A stretch of 6,313 nucleotides of DNA from Bacteroidales bacterium (GTDB lineage Bacteria > Bacteroidota > Bacteroidia > Bacteroidales > UBA12481), in the NCBI GenBank assembly GCA_028707745.1, contig JAQWAJ010000110.1, positions 1-6,313 on the forward strand, given 5' to 3'. The notes under the pieces were generated by a model. That model saw only the letters and a program-made list of their open reading frames with translations, made no database searches and was not told the DNA's origin. Positions 1 to 6,313 of this stretch are shown one piece after another. How positions within the stretch are numbered: the first letter of the stretch is position 1; every line of letters begins with the position of its first letter. Position numbers and translations under genes: made by a program.

Positions 1-79
1 CGACACGCTTACCGCCGGAAGCATTCCCTGCCGGATCGCCTGAAATCCATTATCTTTACCGCCTCAATGAGATTTTTCT
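1..79. other. Upstream flank and leader; no gene assigned
   Basis: This short stretch precedes the radical SAM gene. On the plus strand, one frame is open from the window edge and stops with TGA at 41-43, which would leave a 36-base AT-rich leader. A second frame stays open to TGA at 97-99, and the third runs open to TAA at 168-170, deep inside the next gene. The frame ending at 43 has the most natural codon composition and spacing for the tail of an upstream gene, but 13 codons cannot prove it. TATCTTTA at 51-58 is one mismatch from the Bacteroidota -7 element TAnnTTTG. No clear -33 element goes with it, so it is only a weak promoter candidate. Confidence 0.25.
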
Positions 80-856
80 ATGGCTACTTTTCTTTTTGAC
101 GATATCATCTTCGGACCGGTCACCAGCAGACGACTGGGAGCTTCACTGGGCATCAATCTGTTGCCCGTAAACGGTAAATTCTGCAATTTCAACTGTATCT
201 ATTGTGAGTGCGGCTGGACCATACATCCGGATGTGAAGATCAAGTTACCAACCCGTGATGAGATCAGCAAACGACTTGAAGAGGTGCTCATCGAAATTAA
301 AAAGAACCACACTCCCCTCGATAAGATCACTTTTGCCGGCAACGGGGAACCTACCATACACCCCGAATTTGAGGGTATTGTCGACGATACGATCCGGATT
401 CGCGATCTTTATGCCCCGGGAGTCAAGATCGCCGTATTATCGAACGCATCCAATCTGGATAAACCTTCAATTTTTGCCGCTCTCGGAAGAATCGACATGA
501 ATATCCTGAAGCTCGACTCGGCACATGAAGAGACGATCAGGCTGATTAACCAGCCTTCTCCGGGATATCGCATCGACCGGGTTATCGAAGGGATGATCCG
601 CTACAATAGCCGGTTTATCCTGCAAACCCTGTTTGTGAAAGGCTCTTTCAACGGTACTCAGGTCGACAATTCAAGCGATCAGGAGGTGAGAGACTGGCTT
701 GATGTGGTACAAAAAGTTAAACCGGAAATGGTTATGATTTATACCATTGCCCGTGACACACCCTTGCAAACCCTGCAGAAAACAGATCCGGAAACACTTG
801 ACCGTATTGCCGGTGAGGTACGCAAATTAGGTATTGAAGTTCAGGTATCGTACTGA
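80..856 (+). CDS. Radical SAM protein, COG0731-like (258 aa)
   Basis: This is a cytoplasmic radical SAM enzyme, expected to use a [4Fe-4S] cluster to cleave S-adenosylmethionine reductively and start radical chemistry on an unknown substrate. The CX3CX2C cluster motif is C35, C39 and C42, with the usual aromatic Y41 before the third cysteine. It follows a GPVTSRRLG segment (12-20) typical of the COG0731 group, which is related to the wyosine enzyme TYW1. AGNGEPT (86-92) is the SAM-binding GGE-type motif; LSNAS (120-124) and KLD (144-146) fit later strands of the partial TIM barrel. A fourth cysteine, C44, sits just after the motif, and there are no others, so there is no SPASM or Twitch auxiliary cluster. 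The ATG at 80 is the only sensible start: the frame has a stop at 68-70. No Shine-Dalgarno is visible. The glycosyltransferase gene follows after 6 bases, suggesting an operon. The family is confident; the substrate is unknown. Confidence 0.93.
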   Translation: MATFLFDDIIFGPVTSRRLGASLGINLLPVNGKFCNFNCIYCECGWTIHPDVKIKLPTRDEISKRLEEVLIEIKKNHTPLDKITFAGNGEPTIHPEFEGIVDDTIRIRDLYAPGVKIAVLSNASNLDKPSIFAALGRIDMNILKLDSAHEETIRLINQPSPGYRIDRVIEGMIRYNSRFILQTLFVKGSFNGTQVDNSSDQEVRDWLDVVQKVKPEMVMIYTIARDTPLQTLQKTDPETLDRIAGEVRKLGIEVQVSY

Positions 857-862
857 CAAAAT

Positions 863-1864
863 ATGAGCGAAAAACCCAAAACGATACTGGTTAGCCCGCT
901 GGAATGGGGACTCGGCCATACCGTCAGGGTAGTAACCTTTATCCGCGATGCTATTCGTGACGGCCATCAGGTTATTCTCGCTTCAGATGGAGTTTCGCTG
1001 GATTTTCTGAGATACCGGTTTCCCGATCTGCCCTGGGTCAGGATGCCTTTTTATTCGGTCAGATATCCTGATGACGGTCGGTTTTTCAGGAAGCTGATCC
1101 CGCAGGGAGCCGGAATCCTGCGGTCAATCAGGAAAAACCACAAACAGGTTGCTGAGATCGTCGAAAAGTATCAGGTTACCGATATCATTTCCGATCACCG
1201 GTATGGATTATACCACAAAGACGTGCACAGCGTATTTATTACCAATCAGTTGTGGCTGAAGGCGCCCGTAGGATGGAGTTTCGGTGAGGGACTGGTGTAT
1301 CTGTTGCACCGAATGGCTTTGCGGAAATTTTCGGAGATCTGGATTGCTGATTTCGAAGGAACGCCCAACATCTCCGGGAAGCTGACCCACCCTCCGCGGC
1401 TCCCTGAACAAGCCAGATTCATCGGACCGGTCTCGCGTTTTCAGCAGGTGGTAGCCGTGAAACCCGATAATGCTGAATCAGCCGATATTCTTGCCCTGAT
1501 TTCGGGTCCCGAACCCCAGCGTACCTTGCTCGAAGAGAAGCTCAAAAACCGTTTTATCAGAGATGGCCACAAAGCCTTGATCTTCAGAGGCATCCCACCA
1601 TCGTCGCCTGGAGAAATTCCCGCCACGGTTCACGAAGGACCGGTAACTCTGACCGACCATGCCAGCGACGAGCATCTTTTATGGTATATCCTTGAAGCCA
1701 GGGAAATATTCTGCCGTCCCGGGAATTCAACTCTTTGCGACCTCATCAGTCTAGGCAAAAGTGCCACCCTGATTCCCACTCCGGGTCAGACAGAGCAGGA
1801 ATATGTGGCACAGCATCTTCAGGAACAGGGATTATTTACCGTCTGTAAGCAGGATGCTCTCTGA
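863..1864 (+). CDS. MurG-like glycosyltransferase, MJ1255 type (333 aa)
   Basis: This is a predicted GT-B fold glycosyltransferase of the MurG/GT28-like type, expected to move a sugar from a nucleotide donor (family annotations suggest UDP-GlcNAc) to an unknown acceptor. A Rossmann-like strand (ILVSPLEWGLGH, 8-19) ends in the glycine-rich GLGH loop typical of MurG and the MJ1255 group. ISGPEPQR (213-220) opens the C-terminal domain. RPGNST (285-290) and PTPGQTEQEYVA (305-316) match the C-terminal donor-binding loop, where related enzymes have an R-x-G-x-x-T/S motif and a PxPxxxxQ..NA-like motif. There is no signal peptide or clear membrane helix, so it is probably cytosolic or at the inner membrane face. 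It starts 6 bases after the radical SAM stop and is very likely co-transcribed with it. The protein ends soon after the donor loop, slightly short for the family, but nothing suggests a frameshift. Its TGA is 3 bases from the converging rnr stop. The acceptor cannot be read from sequence. Confidence 0.88.
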   Translation: MSEKPKTILVSPLEWGLGHTVRVVTFIRDAIRDGHQVILASDGVSLDFLRYRFPDLPWVRMPFYSVRYPDDGRFFRKLIPQGAGILRSIRKNHKQVAEIVEKYQVTDIISDHRYGLYHKDVHSVFITNQLWLKAPVGWSFGEGLVYLLHRMALRKFSEIWIADFEGTPNISGKLTHPPRLPEQARFIGPVSRFQQVVAVKPDNAESADILALISGPEPQRTLLEEKLKNRFIRDGHKALIFRGIPPSSPGEIPATVHEGPVTLTDHASDEHLLWYILEAREIFCRPGNSTLCDLISLGKSATLIPTPGQTEQEYVAQHLQEQGLFTVCKQDAL

Positions 1865-1867
1865 GCC

Positions 1868-4099
1868 CTACCTTCGCCTGGTCCCAGGTGATTTACGCCT
1901 CGATGGTGATTTAAATTCCGGCCGTTGTGACTTCTGAGGCAGAGTCTCTTTTTCAGTTATTTCCACCAGTTTGAAGTCCATTTGCCGTTTAGCCAGATTG
2001 GTTTTGGCAATCTCGATCAACACTTTCTGGCCGATGATAAAGCGCCGGTGGGTATGAACGCCAACCAGACAATAATTCTTTTCATCGTATTCATAAAAAT
2101 CATCGTCCATATCACGCATCGGGATCATTCCTTCGCAATGATTTTCAGTCAGTTCCACATAAAAACCCCACTCGCTGATCCCTGAAATGATGCCTTCAAA
2201 CTGCTGCCCGATCTTATCCTGCAGAAATTCCACCTGTTTGTATTTGACACTCGCCCTTTCGGCCTGCACTGCCCGCTCTTCCATCTGGCTCGATTGAACG
2301 CACATTCCCTCAATCCTTTTCTGATCTTCAGAAGGCGCATTATTCAGATATTTGTCGAGCAATCGGTGAACCATCAGATCGGGATAACGACGGATCGGGG
2401 AAGTGAAGTGGGTATAATGCTCGAACGATAGTCCGTAATGTCCGATATTTTGTGTAGAATACTTGGCTTTCGCCATGGTTCTGATGGCCAGGCTCTCGAT
2501 GACATATTGCTCATTTTTGCCCTGTACTTCCGTCATCAGGCGGTTCATCGAATTGGCGATCGATTTATGGCTGGCTGTTTTAATGGTATAACCGAACTGG
2601 CGGATGAAATTGGAGAATGTCAGCAGTTTGTCGGTATTGGGCTTATCATGAATACGGTAAACAAAGGTTTTAGCATGCTGCCCCTGCTTTACCTTGCCAA
2701 TCCGTTCAGCCACTTTTTTGTTGGCCAGTAACATGAACTCTTCGATCAGCCAGTTCGACTCCTTAGCTTCCTTGAAATAGACTCCGGTTGGCTTACCATT
2801 CTCATCGAGATAAAACTTAACTTCCTCGCGTTCAAAAGAGAATGATCCGGTTTTGAAACGGTTCTCCCGCAGAATCGAAGCCAGTTTGTGGAGTTCCAGC
2901 ACTTCGGCCGAAAGAGCGCCTTCGCCGGTTTCTATGATCTTTTGGGCCTCCTCGTAAGAAAAACGGTGATCAGAATGGATGACCGTACGGCCGAACCATT
3001 GATGCAATATTTCTGCCTGTTCATTCAACTCAAATACGGCAGAAAAGCACAGTCGATCCACATCCGGCTTGAGCGAGCACATATCATTCGATAAACGTTC
3101 AGGGAGCATCGGCACTACCCGGTCAACGAGGTAAACGGATGTTCCCCGGGCATAAGCCTCTTTATCGATTTCAGATAACGGTCTTACATAATAACTGACG
3201 TCGGCAATATGCACCCCGACTTCCCAGTTCCCGTTCTCCAGTTTTTTAATAGAGAGGGCATCATCAAAGTCCTTGGCATCTGCCGGATCAATGGTGAAAG
3301 TAGTTGTTTCGCGGAAATCACGCCTTGACCGGATCTCTTTTTCGGGAATCCGTTCTTCAATGGTTTCGGCCTGGGCCAGTACACTCGCTGGAAATTTATA
3401 GGGAAGCTCAAATTCCGCCAGTATGGCGTGAGTTTCTGTCTCATGCAATCCGGCAACACCCAATATATCAATCACTTCTCCAAATGGATTTTTAGCGCTG
3501 GCTGGCCAGTCGGTAATCCTGGCCACCACTTTCTGGCCCTCCACAGCGCCTTTCAGGTTGCGCGGATGGATGAAAATGTCGTAAGGCATGTCACGGTTAT
3601 CCGGAATCATGAAATAGTATCCGGATGACCGTTCGATCGTCCCGACAAATGTCCGCTCCCTCTGTTCGAGGATCTCCACGATCTCACCCATCAGGCGCTT
3701 ACCCTCACGGTGGGCGTACAGGTACACCTTGACCTTGTCGCCGTTCAGTGCCCGGTTTACATTGCGGCTGTTGATATAGACATCCTCCTCCACCTCATCG
3801 GTAATGATGTAGGCCGCACCGGAGCGCGTCATGTGAACGGTTCCGGTTATGTTTCCGCCCCGAACTTTCAGTTTATATTTTCCGCGGTCAGATTCGACCA
3901 GCTGACCGTTCTTAAGCAACTCTTCCAATACCTCGGAAATCATTTTCCGCTGGTCCGCATCAGTGACCCCCAGTGTGGCGCTGATCTGCTTGTAATTCAG
4001 TGCCTGCGCTGTATTCTGATTGAATAATCCGACGATTTTACTCCGGAGGATTTTCTTATTGGCTGATTTGGGACTCTCTTTTCGCGCTTTTGTTGACAT
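1868..4099 (-). CDS. rnr: Ribonuclease R (743 aa)
   Basis: This is a 3'-to-5' hydrolytic exoribonuclease of the RNase II/RNB family that degrades structured RNA, including rRNA and mRNA decay intermediates, in the cytoplasm. The domain order is complete: a lysine-rich N terminus; a winged-helix HTH (about 24-80); two cold-shock OB domains (about 82-140 and 150-212; the second holds FVGTIERSSGYYFMIPD); the RNB catalytic domain (about 260-590); an S1 domain (about 631-712); and a basic tail ending in RRR. The metal-binding loop TIDPADAKDFDDA gives D271, D277, D279 and D280, matching the four catalytic aspartates of the family. SVYLVDRVVPMLPERLSN (321-338) and HFTSPIRRYPDL (564-575) are further RNB signatures. 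The HTH plus both cold-shock domains favour RNase R over RNase II. The ATG (complement of 4097-4099) gives a normal N terminus and the stop is TAG. The gene looks intact. The leader is AT-rich with no Shine-Dalgarno, as is common in Bacteroidota. Confidence 0.97.
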   Translation of the reverse strand: MSTKARKESPKSANKKILRSKIVGLFNQNTAQALNYKQISATLGVTDADQRKMISEVLEELLKNGQLVESDRGKYKLKVRGGNITGTVHMTRSGAAYIITDEVEEDVYINSRNVNRALNGDKVKVYLYAHREGKRLMGEIVEILEQRERTFVGTIERSSGYYFMIPDNRDMPYDIFIHPRNLKGAVEGQKVVARITDWPASAKNPFGEVIDILGVAGLHETETHAILAEFELPYKFPASVLAQAETIEERIPEKEIRSRRDFRETTTFTIDPADAKDFDDALSIKKLENGNWEVGVHIADVSYYVRPLSEIDKEAYARGTSVYLVDRVVPMLPERLSNDMCSLKPDVDRLCFSAVFELNEQAEILHQWFGRTVIHSDHRFSYEEAQKIIETGEGALSAEVLELHKLASILRENRFKTGSFSFEREEVKFYLDENGKPTGVYFKEAKESNWLIEEFMLLANKKVAERIGKVKQGQHAKTFVYRIHDKPNTDKLLTFSNFIRQFGYTIKTASHKSIANSMNRLMTEVQGKNEQYVIESLAIRTMAKAKYSTQNIGHYGLSFEHYTHFTSPIRRYPDLMVHRLLDKYLNNAPSEDQKRIEGMCVQSSQMEERAVQAERASVKYKQVEFLQDKIGQQFEGIISGISEWGFYVELTENHCEGMIPMRDMDDDFYEYDEKNYCLVGVHTHRRFIIGQKVLIEIAKTNLAKRQMDFKLVEITEKETLPQKSQRPEFKSPSRRKSPGTRRR

Positions 4100-4115
4100 T
4101 ACGAATAATTTGTTT

Positions 4116-4123
4116 CAAAATTA
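4116..4123 (-). promoter_or_regulatory. Candidate -7 element for rnr
   Basis: Read on the minus strand this is TAATTTTG, a full match to the Bacteroidota sigma-ABfr -7 consensus TAnnTTTG. It ends 16 bases before the rnr ATG, so transcription would start close to the gene with a leader of roughly 10 bases. I see no convincing TTTG at the -33 position. The motif is short and AT-rich, so a chance match is possible in this background. Confidence 0.4.
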
Positions 4124-4142
4124 GCCAATTTAAGGGGCTAAT
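4120..4142. repeat. 7-base inverted repeat between divergent promoters
   Basis: ATTAGCC at 4120-4126 and GGCTAAT at 4136-4142 are perfect reverse complements separated by 9 bases. The left arm overlaps the candidate rnr -7 element. The right arm lies about where a -33 element for the sensor gene would fall. That placement would suit an operator for a dimeric regulator acting on one or both genes. There is no run of T residues after it that would suggest a terminator. The repeat is seen directly; its function is inference. Confidence 0.4.
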
Positions 4143-4156
4143 AACCTGATTAAAGT

Positions 4157-4164
4157 TAAATTTG
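4157..4164 (+). promoter_or_regulatory. Candidate -7 element for the sensor gene
   Basis: TAAATTTG fits TAnnTTTG exactly. It ends 20 bases before the proposed GTG start at 4185, which would give a leader of roughly 14 bases. No clear TTTG stands about 20 bases upstream, where the -33 element should be. Its position supports the GTG start over the in-frame ATG 63 bases further on, but the region is AT-rich and the match could be chance. Confidence 0.4.
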
Positions 4165-4184
4165 AATTAATAAACCATCCCTGT

Positions 4185-4256
4185 GTGAATTTACGATATC
4201 CGTCTTTCCTTTTATTGGCTATAGGTCTGCTATTGAATACGGTCCCGATGGTCGGG
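4185..4256 (+). other. Signal peptide coding segment of the sensor
   Basis: Codons 1-24 from the GTG encode a short n-region with one arginine (R4), a hydrophobic core of about 16 residues (FLLLAIGLLLNTVPMV), and a small residue, G24, before Q25-D26. This is a typical Sec signal, placing the propeller in the periplasm. The cleavage site is judged by eye. The segment is the main reason for preferring GTG over the later ATG. Confidence 0.65.
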
Positions 4257-6313
4257 CAGGACCTGAATTACACCCATTACACGGTTGAATCGGGGCTCCT
4301 GCTTCCTTCAAACGAGGTGTACGGAATCGTATTTGATCAGAACAATGTTTTATGGGCAACCACCGACCGGGGAATTTGGCGGTATGATGGCTATACTCCT
4401 ACGCAATTCACGGTTTCAGAGGGTTTAAAAGAGAATACCAATTTCCGTATTTTCTGTGACGCCTCAAACCGGATCTGGGTTTCATCGATAAACAATTACG
4501 TCAGCCAGATCATCGGGGATTCTGTCAGGGTTCACCCCATGAGCCAATTCATACACCAAGCCGGGAGTGCCGGTCTGTTTATTCAGCAGATTGCACTAGA
4601 CCGGGATTCAACGATCCATCTGAGTTATAACCGCCCCGGAATGTTAAGCTGCAAACCCGGAGAAAAACCGGTTCAGGTGAATATTCACAAGATCAACCAC
4701 CCCAATGCCTCTGTTGCTATCCATTATCAACCCGACTGTTTCTATTGGGATATGATCAACATTCCGGATACCTGCCAGGGTTCGGAACCCAAAATTGAGG
4801 TGGATAATGGCTGGATTTATATCACCTGCGGTATACTGGATATAAAGAAAAATTTCCATAAAGAGCTCTGTCCGATTGGTGAAAATGAGTTCCTCTTCAG
4901 CTTTTCGAAGAGGCTATTTCATGTTAAAGATGGATTGATCACTGCCGAACTGATCTTTTCAAAAGATATAACGGCACTTTATGTCAGCAAGCGCGGGTGC
5001 TTCTGGGTTGGTTTTGAGGGAGGGGGCGTTAAACGGTTTATGAAAGGCAATCTCAAGACCATGCCGCAGGAGTTCCTTCGCGATGAAACCATTACCGGCA
5101 TTGCGGAAGATCTTGAAGGTAACTATTGGTTCACATCCGCCAACAACGGCATTTTTGAGGCAGTGACCCTCGACATTACTCTTTTTGAAAATCCAACCAC
5201 CAATCTGAAGGATAATGTGATTACGGCCATGACCTCCGATGGCGAAAATATCTATCTGGGAACGCAAACCGGAATACTGTTGAAAGGCACCGAACTTCCC
5301 AACCTCCTTTACTATTTCAAACCCATAAAGCTCCCCGTGGTTGACGGAGCGGTCAGAAAGCTCTATTATACCCCGGATAACCATTTGATTTTACTCAATG
5401 GCTGTCTGCAGGAGATAGATACGGCCGGTCGGCCGAGGGGAATCAGGTCAATCAATTATTATCCATTCGACTACCTTCGAAAAAGAAACGGCGAGTGGCT
5501 TGCCAGTTTTACACAGGTTATCCGCGTGGTAAAAGGTGACCGGATCATCAAAGAGTGGGACAAGAATGCATTGAAGATCGCATTTCCAACTGAAACCACA
5601 TTCACAAAGGCGCTCACACGTATCCGCACCATGCTCCTCGACTCGCAAGATCGTGAATGGATGGGTTCAGAAAGCTCAGGGCTTTTCTCTGTGAAGAATT
5701 CGGCATCTTATGCATGGGTTGTAAAAGATAGTCTGTTTGGCAAACGGACACATGATATCGCTGAAGCCGGGGGTAACATCTGGGTAAGCATTGCCGATTA
5801 TGGTCTGGCCGTGATCCGTCCGGATTCATCATTTATCAGGATTACCGAAAAAGATGGCCTTTCCAGCGATATTATCGATGTATTGTATGCTGAAAGCGAT
5901 GAAGTAGTTTGGGCAGGAACCAACAACGGGCTCAACCGGATAACCCTGAAAAAAGGTTCTCAAAAGCCTGACAAAATCGATTACTATACGATGAGAGAAG
6001 GATTGCCATCAAATCGTATTTATCAGATCATCAAACACAAAGGGGATATTTGGGTGAGTACCACACATGGCGTGATCCGGATGAAACCCGGTTTTACCAA
6101 TCCTCCGGAGAATCTGCCAAATCTAATTGTCGGGCCCCTGCTGATCAATGGAAAATCCGTTGAGATTTCTGATACAGTGCGGCTAAAGCCGTCTGGCAAC
6201 AACCTGGTTTTCAAGTATAGAGCCATTTCATACCGAAAACCTGCCATCGTTCGCTATCGGTATAAATTAGAAGGAGTCGATAAGGATTACATCATTACAA
6301 ACAATCTTGAAGC
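4185..6313 (+). CDS. Propeller/Y_Y_Y two-component sensor, 3' end missing
   Basis: The frame stays open from 4185 to the window edge (709 codons plus two bases) and belongs to the periplasmic sensor part of a Bacteroidota two-component protein. The GTG start gives a good signal peptide: NLRYPS, then a hydrophobic core (8-23), with likely cleavage near G24-Q25. The next in-frame ATG (4248) would lose this, and an in-frame stop at 4131-4133 limits extension. Reg_prop beta-propeller blades follow, each with a W-x-(G/S/T)-T-x-x-G-like core. Clear blade tryptophans are W57, W98, W274, W315, W492, W533, W576 and W623. Copies of (E/D)GL-x-S-(N/D) at 79-81 and before W576 and W623 mark blade starts. 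From about N672 a Y_Y_Y domain begins, with YRYKLEG near the end. Transmembrane helix and output domain are beyond the window: a histidine kinase is most likely, either the hybrid HTCS type or the shorter His_kinase/LytTR-partner type. The ligand is unknown. The gene is divergent from rnr. Confidence 0.88.
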   Translation, partial: MNLRYPSFLLLAIGLLLNTVPMVGQDLNYTHYTVESGLLLPSNEVYGIVFDQNNVLWATTDRGIWRYDGYTPTQFTVSEGLKENTNFRIFCDASNRIWVSSINNYVSQIIGDSVRVHPMSQFIHQAGSAGLFIQQIALDRDSTIHLSYNRPGMLSCKPGEKPVQVNIHKINHPNASVAIHYQPDCFYWDMINIPDTCQGSEPKIEVDNGWIYITCGILDIKKNFHKELCPIGENEFLFSFSKRLFHVKDGLITAELIFSKDITALYVSKRGCFWVGFEGGGVKRFMKGNLKTMPQEFLRDETITGIAEDLEGNYWFTSANNGIFEAVTLDITLFENPTTNLKDNVITAMTSDGENIYLGTQTGILLKGTELPNLLYYFKPIKLPVVDGAVRKLYYTPDNHLILLNGCLQEIDTAGRPRGIRSINYYPFDYLRKRNGEWLASFTQVIRVVKGDRIIKEWDKNALKIAFPTETTFTKALTRIRTMLLDSQDREWMGSESSGLFSVKNSASYAWVVKDSLFGKRTHDIAEAGGNIWVSIADYGLAVIRPDSSFIRITEKDGLSSDIIDVLYAESDEVVWAGTNNGLNRITLKKGSQKPDKIDYYTMREGLPSNRIYQIIKHKGDIWVSTTHGVIRMKPGFTNPPENLPNLIVGPLLINGKSVEISDTVRLKPSGNNLVFKYRAISYRKPAIVRYRYKLEGVDKDYIITNNLE
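6198..6313 (+). other. Start of Y_Y_Y domain (partial)
   Basis: From N672 the protein changes from blade repeats to a pattern of hydrophobic strands: NNLVFKYRAISY, then VRYRYKLEGVDKDY. This resembles the Y_Y_Y domain (PF07495 type), an Ig-like module that joins the periplasmic propeller to the transmembrane helix in Bacteroidota sensors. The domain is cut by the window edge, so its end and what follows cannot be seen. Confidence 0.75.

Noticed and set aside
1208..1675. Three minus-strand frames of 61-67 codons inside the glycosyltransferase gene
   Set aside because: They overlap one another and a clearly coding plus-strand gene, and their translations look like random composition.
1877..1888. 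Small inverted repeat CCTGGTCCCAGG near the rnr stop, considered as a terminator
   Set aside because: The stem is only 4-5 bases, lies within the last rnr codons and has no T tract on either side.
3710..4027. 105-codon plus-strand frame antisense to the N-terminal part of rnr
   Set aside because: The opposite strand encodes the well-conserved HTH and cold-shock domains of RNase R. The frame has no family resemblance.
4959..5384. 141-codon open frame on the minus strand inside the sensor gene
   Set aside because: It lies wholly antisense to a long open frame with clear Reg_prop blades, has no recognisable motif and no promoter or leader of its own. It is a shadow frame.
5422..5435. GC-rich hairpin CGGCC-GGTC-GGCCG
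   Set aside because: It sits inside the sensor coding frame, encodes ordinary residues and has no following T tract, so it is not supported as a terminator or regulatory site.
1..6313. Search for CRISPR repeats, insertion-sequence ends, tRNA or rRNA genes and a novel defence system
   Set aside because: No direct repeat arrays, transposase-like frames, flanking terminal repeats or RNA gene signatures were seen. All long frames are explained by four recognisable families.

Overview
The window looks like ordinary chromosome of a Bacteroidota member, probably of the Bacteroidales type. Four things point there: a secreted propeller-plus-Y_Y_Y two-component sensor of the kind abundant in that phylum, no clear Shine-Dalgarno sites, AT-rich leaders, and matches to the Bacteroidota -7 promoter element (TAnnTTTG) in the one real intergenic region. 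This placement is inference from gene content; no rRNA or other phylogenetic marker is present.

Layout. Bases 1-79 are the end of whatever lies upstream plus a short leader; no gene can be assigned there. Next comes a tight two-gene plus-strand unit: a radical SAM protein of the COG0731 type (80-856) and, 6 bases later, a MurG-like nucleotide-sugar glycosyltransferase of the MJ1255 type (863-1864). A complete ribonuclease R gene (rnr, 1868-4099) converges on it from the minus strand, leaving 3 bases between the two stop codons. Upstream of rnr is an 85-base AT-rich divergent promoter region (4100-4184). It has one -7-like element facing each way and a 7-base inverted repeat between them. The last third (4185 to the window end) is the N-terminal 709 codons of a large sensor protein read from a GTG start. 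It has a signal peptide, beta-propeller (Reg_prop) blades and the start of a Y_Y_Y domain; the transmembrane and output domains lie beyond the edge.

How the genes relate. The radical SAM and glycosyltransferase genes are very probably co-transcribed, and their shared role is unknown. RNase R is housekeeping RNA turnover. The sensor is divergent from rnr and may share control sequence with it, but nothing shows a functional link. I see no mobile element, CRISPR array, RNA gene or defence system. The least explained parts are the joint role of the radical SAM/glycosyltransferase pair and the symmetrical element in the divergent promoter.
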